Source: Histoplasma ohiense (Eukaryota; Ascomycota; Eurotiomycetes; Onygenales; Ajellomycetaceae). Taken from it: a DNA stretch of 64,000 bases. A model generated the notes under the pieces. It was not told the origin of the DNA. It ran no database searches and saw only the letters and a list, made by a program, of their open reading frames with translations. The position numbers and the translations under genes were made by a program. The stretch covers positions 992,001 through 1,056,000 of the forward strand of contig JAEVHH010000006.1 in NCBI GenBank assembly GCA_017607445.1, written 5' to 3'. Shown here one piece after another: positions 60,411 to 64,000 of this stretch (positions within the stretch are counted from its first letter, which is position 1; every line of letters begins with the position of its first letter).

Positions 60411-61887
60411 GCGGTTTCACATTGTCACAGCTAACAAACCCCTCCGCCTCTCCGCCTCCTCCCCCAACCCCCGCTTGTTCGTCGAGGATCGCAAGCGCGG
60501 CGCATCTTGGGCCCAAGCCAGACATCCATTGTTACACGATCCTGGCATGAGGCTAGGCTAGTCGGGGTTGGTAGCCAGTTAGTTTAGTTTAGTTTGACCT
60601 AGCTATTATGTATGACCTGCAGGAAGAAAGGTGAAAAAAAAAAAAAAAAAAACCAAAACAACAACAACAACAACAAAAGAATACAGCTCCCCGCGGAGCC
60701 CCGGTAGGGCAGGAAGGAAGGAAGGAAGCCAGGAAGTTAAAAGTAACTACTCCGTAGCAGTTACAGCCTCGGGCTTCTGACACGGCCGTTGCGTGGGACG
60801 GGACGGTGGCTTGCTTTTGGCTGTGCTATGCTGACGCTGATGCTGGTGCTGATGCTGGTGTGAGGATTCAACCGTGGTTTTCTTCTTGACCTTTTCCTGA
60901 AACGGGGCTAACTCATTCACCACTAGATATACATCTGTACAGTTATCTAACTATGTTCGAATGCTGATTGCTGATGGTCCATCATTCCATCTTCTTGATT
61001 TCCCGTTTTCATACGTGAGCCACCAGCGGCATGCGGCGGTTTTTTTTTTTTTCAACGAGTCGCGATGATTGAGCGCTTTCCACCCCGTCGGTCCACGGGG
61101 TGGATGAAAAGCGGCGGGGGCCCGGCCGGGCGTAGAGATAAGGAAAAGGGAAAAGGGAAAAGAAAAGCAAAAGCAACAGAAAAAGAACAAGAACACAGCG
61201 GGATAAAATAAAGTGGAAGGAATCTTGCCGTTGAAAAACATTCAATGGCTTGAGAAAGAAATTTCAACATGTGAGAGCCGGACGGACGCGCTTCGGGTTT
61301 GGATTTCAACAAACCCACGTCCATGTCCCATCGGCACACCGCGGGTTGAGATGCCCGGCCGAGTGATGCAATGGTAATGGAATGGTGCATGACGACGACG
61401 ACGACGATGATGATGATGATGATGAATGCATGTGGCATGTGGCATTGGAATCTGCGGTGAGGAACGCGCCGGGTGCGTGGATGCGCTTGCGCTTGTGCTC
61501 GTGTTGGGGCTTGGACAATGAGATGCACCGTTCATCCCTCAGATGCTCTTCTCTGCTCTGCTCTGCTCTGCTCTGCTCTGGAGCTATCTATTCGTTCCTG
61601 TTGCTCCACGCCCACGCGAGATTAACTGTATATACTACCGGCCTTGTAACTTGTAACTTGTTCAATTGGAGGCTTCCGGGCTTTCTTTCTTCTTTCTTCT
61701 TTCTTCTTTCTTCTCTCTTCCGATCTTCCGATCCTCCGATTTGCTTGCGTGGGGGCTATACTAGTTATGCACTTGCTTCGCATACAGACGTCCCAACAAA
61801 GGTTATTTATTTACATTTACATTTACAGAGAGTTTGTGGTAGCTGTAACGCGGGTTTGTGCTTCCGCCAGACATATAGTTATAACTA

Positions 61888-61917
61888 AACTATATATATA
61901 TATATATATATATATAT
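61888..61917 (+). repeat. (AT)n microsatellite
   Basis: About 30 bases of uninterrupted AT dinucleotides. Confidence 0.88.
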
Positions 61918-62931
61918 CAAGCAAGGAGACGGGTACGTGCACAAGGACGTATATAGCAAAAGGCATGCGGCATATCAACATCCTCCCCCCACCCCGGTTC
62001 ACTGTTTCCTGCCGGCCTTGAGCCCAATTTTACATTTTGCATTTTGCGAACTACTACAATGGCGACTTTTGACTTTGTAGGAAATGGAAATGGAAATGGA
62101 AATGGAAATCCCAGGTGCCCTTGGCCTTTCTCTCTTTTCAAAAAAGAAAACGGAAGGAAAAGCAAAACGAAACCGGAATCGTATTGGATGGATGGGAATG
62201 TATCGTCGGAGCTTGTATTGATTTATGGACTTGCCGTTGCCGCTGGATTATTTTATTTTGGGGGGGGGGGTAACTTAACGGAGAGAAGACAAACAAGAAA
62301 AAAAAAAAACCAAACTTATACATTTATTATTGACGGAATGTGGAAAAAAAAAGGGAGAACGGAGAAGAGCGCCCATTACGAATTTGCTAATGTAGAAAAA
62401 CAAAAACAAAGTAGGGAGATTTTCAGAATAAAAAGAAAGGAAAAGGCGGAGGGGAGGGAGAAGAGAATACAGAGCAACGTCCTGCAGTACCGTGGTCCCT
62501 GCAGTGGAAGTTGAGAGAATCGAGAATCGAGAATCGAGAGTCGAGAACAGAACAAACACACAAATTTAAAAAGGTCCCGGCCACGCAAGCATGTCGCAGC
62601 ATGTCGCAGCATGTCGAAACGGGAAAGGCGAGTGGGTAGTCTGGGAGAAAGGCAGGGAGATTGGAAGATTGAGAGATGAGAAGATTAGGATATTATGCGC
62701 AAGAACCAGCCAGAAAATACCCCGAGAAAAAAAAAAAAAAAAAAAAAAACACAAGGTAGAATGAATATAAAATGATATATGAAATGCAAAGCCGCAAACA
62801 ACACCACACCAAACCGTACCGTTTTCCTTACTTTTTGATTTTTAATTTTTAATTTTTAAGCTTTCCGTTTTTTTTTTTTACATCCCTTATACTGGCACCA
62901 TGCTTATCGCTATCACTGTGGAGAGGAGACT

Positions 62932-63980
62932 CTATCCTTGTCCCTGTCCCGGCCCCGACGGCGTCGATGACGACTCAGTAGCTTGTCCTTGCTGTCCCTG
63001 CTGGCCCTGCTGACCCTGCTGGCCCTGTGCGCTGGTGCCCGTACCTGTGCCGGCGCCAGCACCACCCATCATAAATCCAGGCGGGAACATAGGCATCCCC
63101 TGAAACGAGAACCCGAAGCCCGGCACCGCGGGCGGGACGCCGATTGCGTTGGCGTTATTGGCGCTTGCAGAACCGTCACGGTCGTTTCGATCGCCCATGT
63201 TGCTACCGTTGCGTTCCCCGTTGCCATTGCTGCCCGGTACTGCTGATGATGAGGACATTTGTCCGTGTCCGTAGCCGTGGCCGTGTGCGGGGCCATGTGC
63301 AGGACCGGGCCCGTGGCCATCGTCCATTGCACCGCGGTTTTGCCGCCGGAAGCGTTCTGGTTCCGGTGCCGTTCGAGTAGATTGGGGACCACGCTTCCCA
63401 CCTTGGTCGGTGGCCATGCGTCGGCTTATCGCTGTCGGGGTCGTGTTAGTATTGGATACATTTCTGTTTCTCCCAGAAGAAGGGGGGTGTGGGCATGGTT
63501 TGAATGACTGAAACGTACCTTTCGAAGACACGCCGGCCCCAATCTCAATGTCAGGTTCCTCCACCACCATAAAACTCTCAATTGGTTTTCCACCGGTTCC
63601 GCCGTACTCGGCGTTGAGCATCCACTTGCGGTCTGCATCCGTGAGCCGGTCGATGGGGATTACGCTGATGCCGGTTTGGTAATCGCTGCAGTCTCGAGGG
63701 CCGAAACCGACACCCCATCGTGTCTAGTGTGCGGATGTCAGTGGGAGGGGAAAAAAAATTGAATGAAGTTGGGGAGGAGAGAAAGGGGATACGGTGGTTG
63801 CTGGAACTTACTCGTAATTGCATGTCTCCAGACTTGTATTGCTCCATACCCTCGCGAGCAGTGACGGCATCATGTCTGTTGATCATCTTCACGAAGGCAT
63901 GGCGTTTGTCAATATTTACAATACATGTTTGAACCACGCCGTAACGGCCGAAAAGCGATCTTAAATGAGATTCCGACGAA
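62932..63980 (-). CDS. Nrd1/Seb1-type RNA-binding transcription termination factor (partial, C-terminal half)
   Basis: Three exons are inside the window, 63980-63812, 63723-63519 and 63431-62932; upstream exons lie beyond the right edge. The first is the RRM core (SESHLRSLFGRYGVVQTCIV and DKRHAFVKM). Next come RWGVGFGPRDCSDYQTGISV, IPIDRLTDADRKWMLNAEYG and VVEEPDIEIGAGVSSK, the hallmark block of Nrd1/Seb1. In the family an N-terminal CTD-interacting domain (not in this window) binds phosphorylated RNA polymerase II and the RRM binds nascent RNA GUA/UGUA motifs, guiding termination. The tail is Gly/Asn/Ser-rich and ends in a GQQ repeat (coded at about 62986-63030) and GPGQGQG. An ACTAAC branch word at 63995-64000 precedes the CACAG acceptor, supporting 63980 as an exon edge rather than a start. 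Confidence 0.88.
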
Positions 63981-63994
63981 CTGTGTTCGATCAT

Positions 63995-64000
63995 GTTAGT
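63995..64000 (-). other. intron branch-point sequence at the right edge
   Basis: The last six bases read ACTAAC on the minus strand, 14 bases before a CACAG acceptor. This is the fungal branch consensus and shows that the Nrd1/Seb1 gene continues outside the window. Confidence 0.6.

Larger units (their letters stand above)
59130..62931. other. convergent intergenic region, repeat-rich, no gene recognised
   Basis: Nearly 3.8 kb between convergent genes. Repeats include (CA)n at 59852-59880, a TGTTC pentamer run near 59985-60010, tandem 11-mers and 9-mers at about 60328-60410, A runs near 60634-60653 and 62727-62748, a GAC/GAT run at 61390-61424, a CTCTG pentamer run at 61550-61580, (AT)n at 61888-61917 and a GGAAAT hexamer run at 62083-62110. 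TACGGAGTA is at 59794 and (reversed) 60748. GTAC palindromes cluster at 60148-60195. Short frames over repeats give low-complexity peptides only. Confidence 0.55.

Noticed and set aside
1..64000. CRISPR array or prokaryotic features
   Set aside because: The genes are spliced eukaryotic genes; the repeats seen are microsatellites without unique spacers.

Overview
This is a nuclear chromosome segment from a filamentous ascomycete, most likely a eurotiomycete and possibly Onygenales. I place it by protein similarity from memory; the species cannot be named. Genes are split by short introns (48-250 bases) with fungal GT...CTAAC...AG signals. Intergenic DNA is full of homopolymer and dinucleotide tracts, and a recurring intergenic word TACGGAGTA stands out.

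Layout. 1-3.8 kb: no gene seen. 3.8-8.4 kb (+): mitochondrial F1 ATP synthase epsilon subunit, then the NatC subunit NAA35/Mak10. 9.7-11.6 kb (-): origin recognition complex subunit 5. 13.1-13.5 kb (-): a three-exon small secreted cysteine-rich protein, assembled by hand from short exons. 13.5-19.6 kb: a gene-poor stretch with a fragment of an aminoglycoside-phosphotransferase-like kinase. 19.6-23.8 kb (-): a Pumilio/PUF RNA-binding protein. 24-29.4 kb: long spacer between divergent genes. 29.4-31.1 kb (+): DUF7924-like protein. 33.4-37.5 kb (+): second-largest subunit of RNA polymerase III. 38.1-40.5 kb (-): a nine-exon DCAF4/WDR21-like WD40 protein. 40.8-43.8 kb: decayed coding sequence. 44.2-44.6 kb (+): a probable GPI-anchored cell-surface protein. 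46.4-49.1 kb (-): a trehalose synthase-type GT4 glycosyltransferase (CCG-9 family). 50.8-53.8 kb (-): plasma-membrane H+-ATPase PMA1. 57.0-59.1 kb (+): DUF7730-like protein. 62.9 kb to the right edge (-): C-terminal half of an Nrd1/Seb1-type transcription-termination factor.

Most named genes are unlinked housekeeping functions (energy, acetylation, replication, translation control, Pol III, proton pumping, Pol II termination); I see no biosynthetic cluster. The lineage-variable material is the cysteine-rich secreted protein, the GPI protein, the DUF7924 and DUF7730 proteins, the kinase fragment and the decayed locus at 41-43.8 kb. Exon models were built by hand from splice signals and phase, and every multi-exon model given here closes in frame. 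No RNA genes, CRISPR array, intact transposon or rRNA was recognised.
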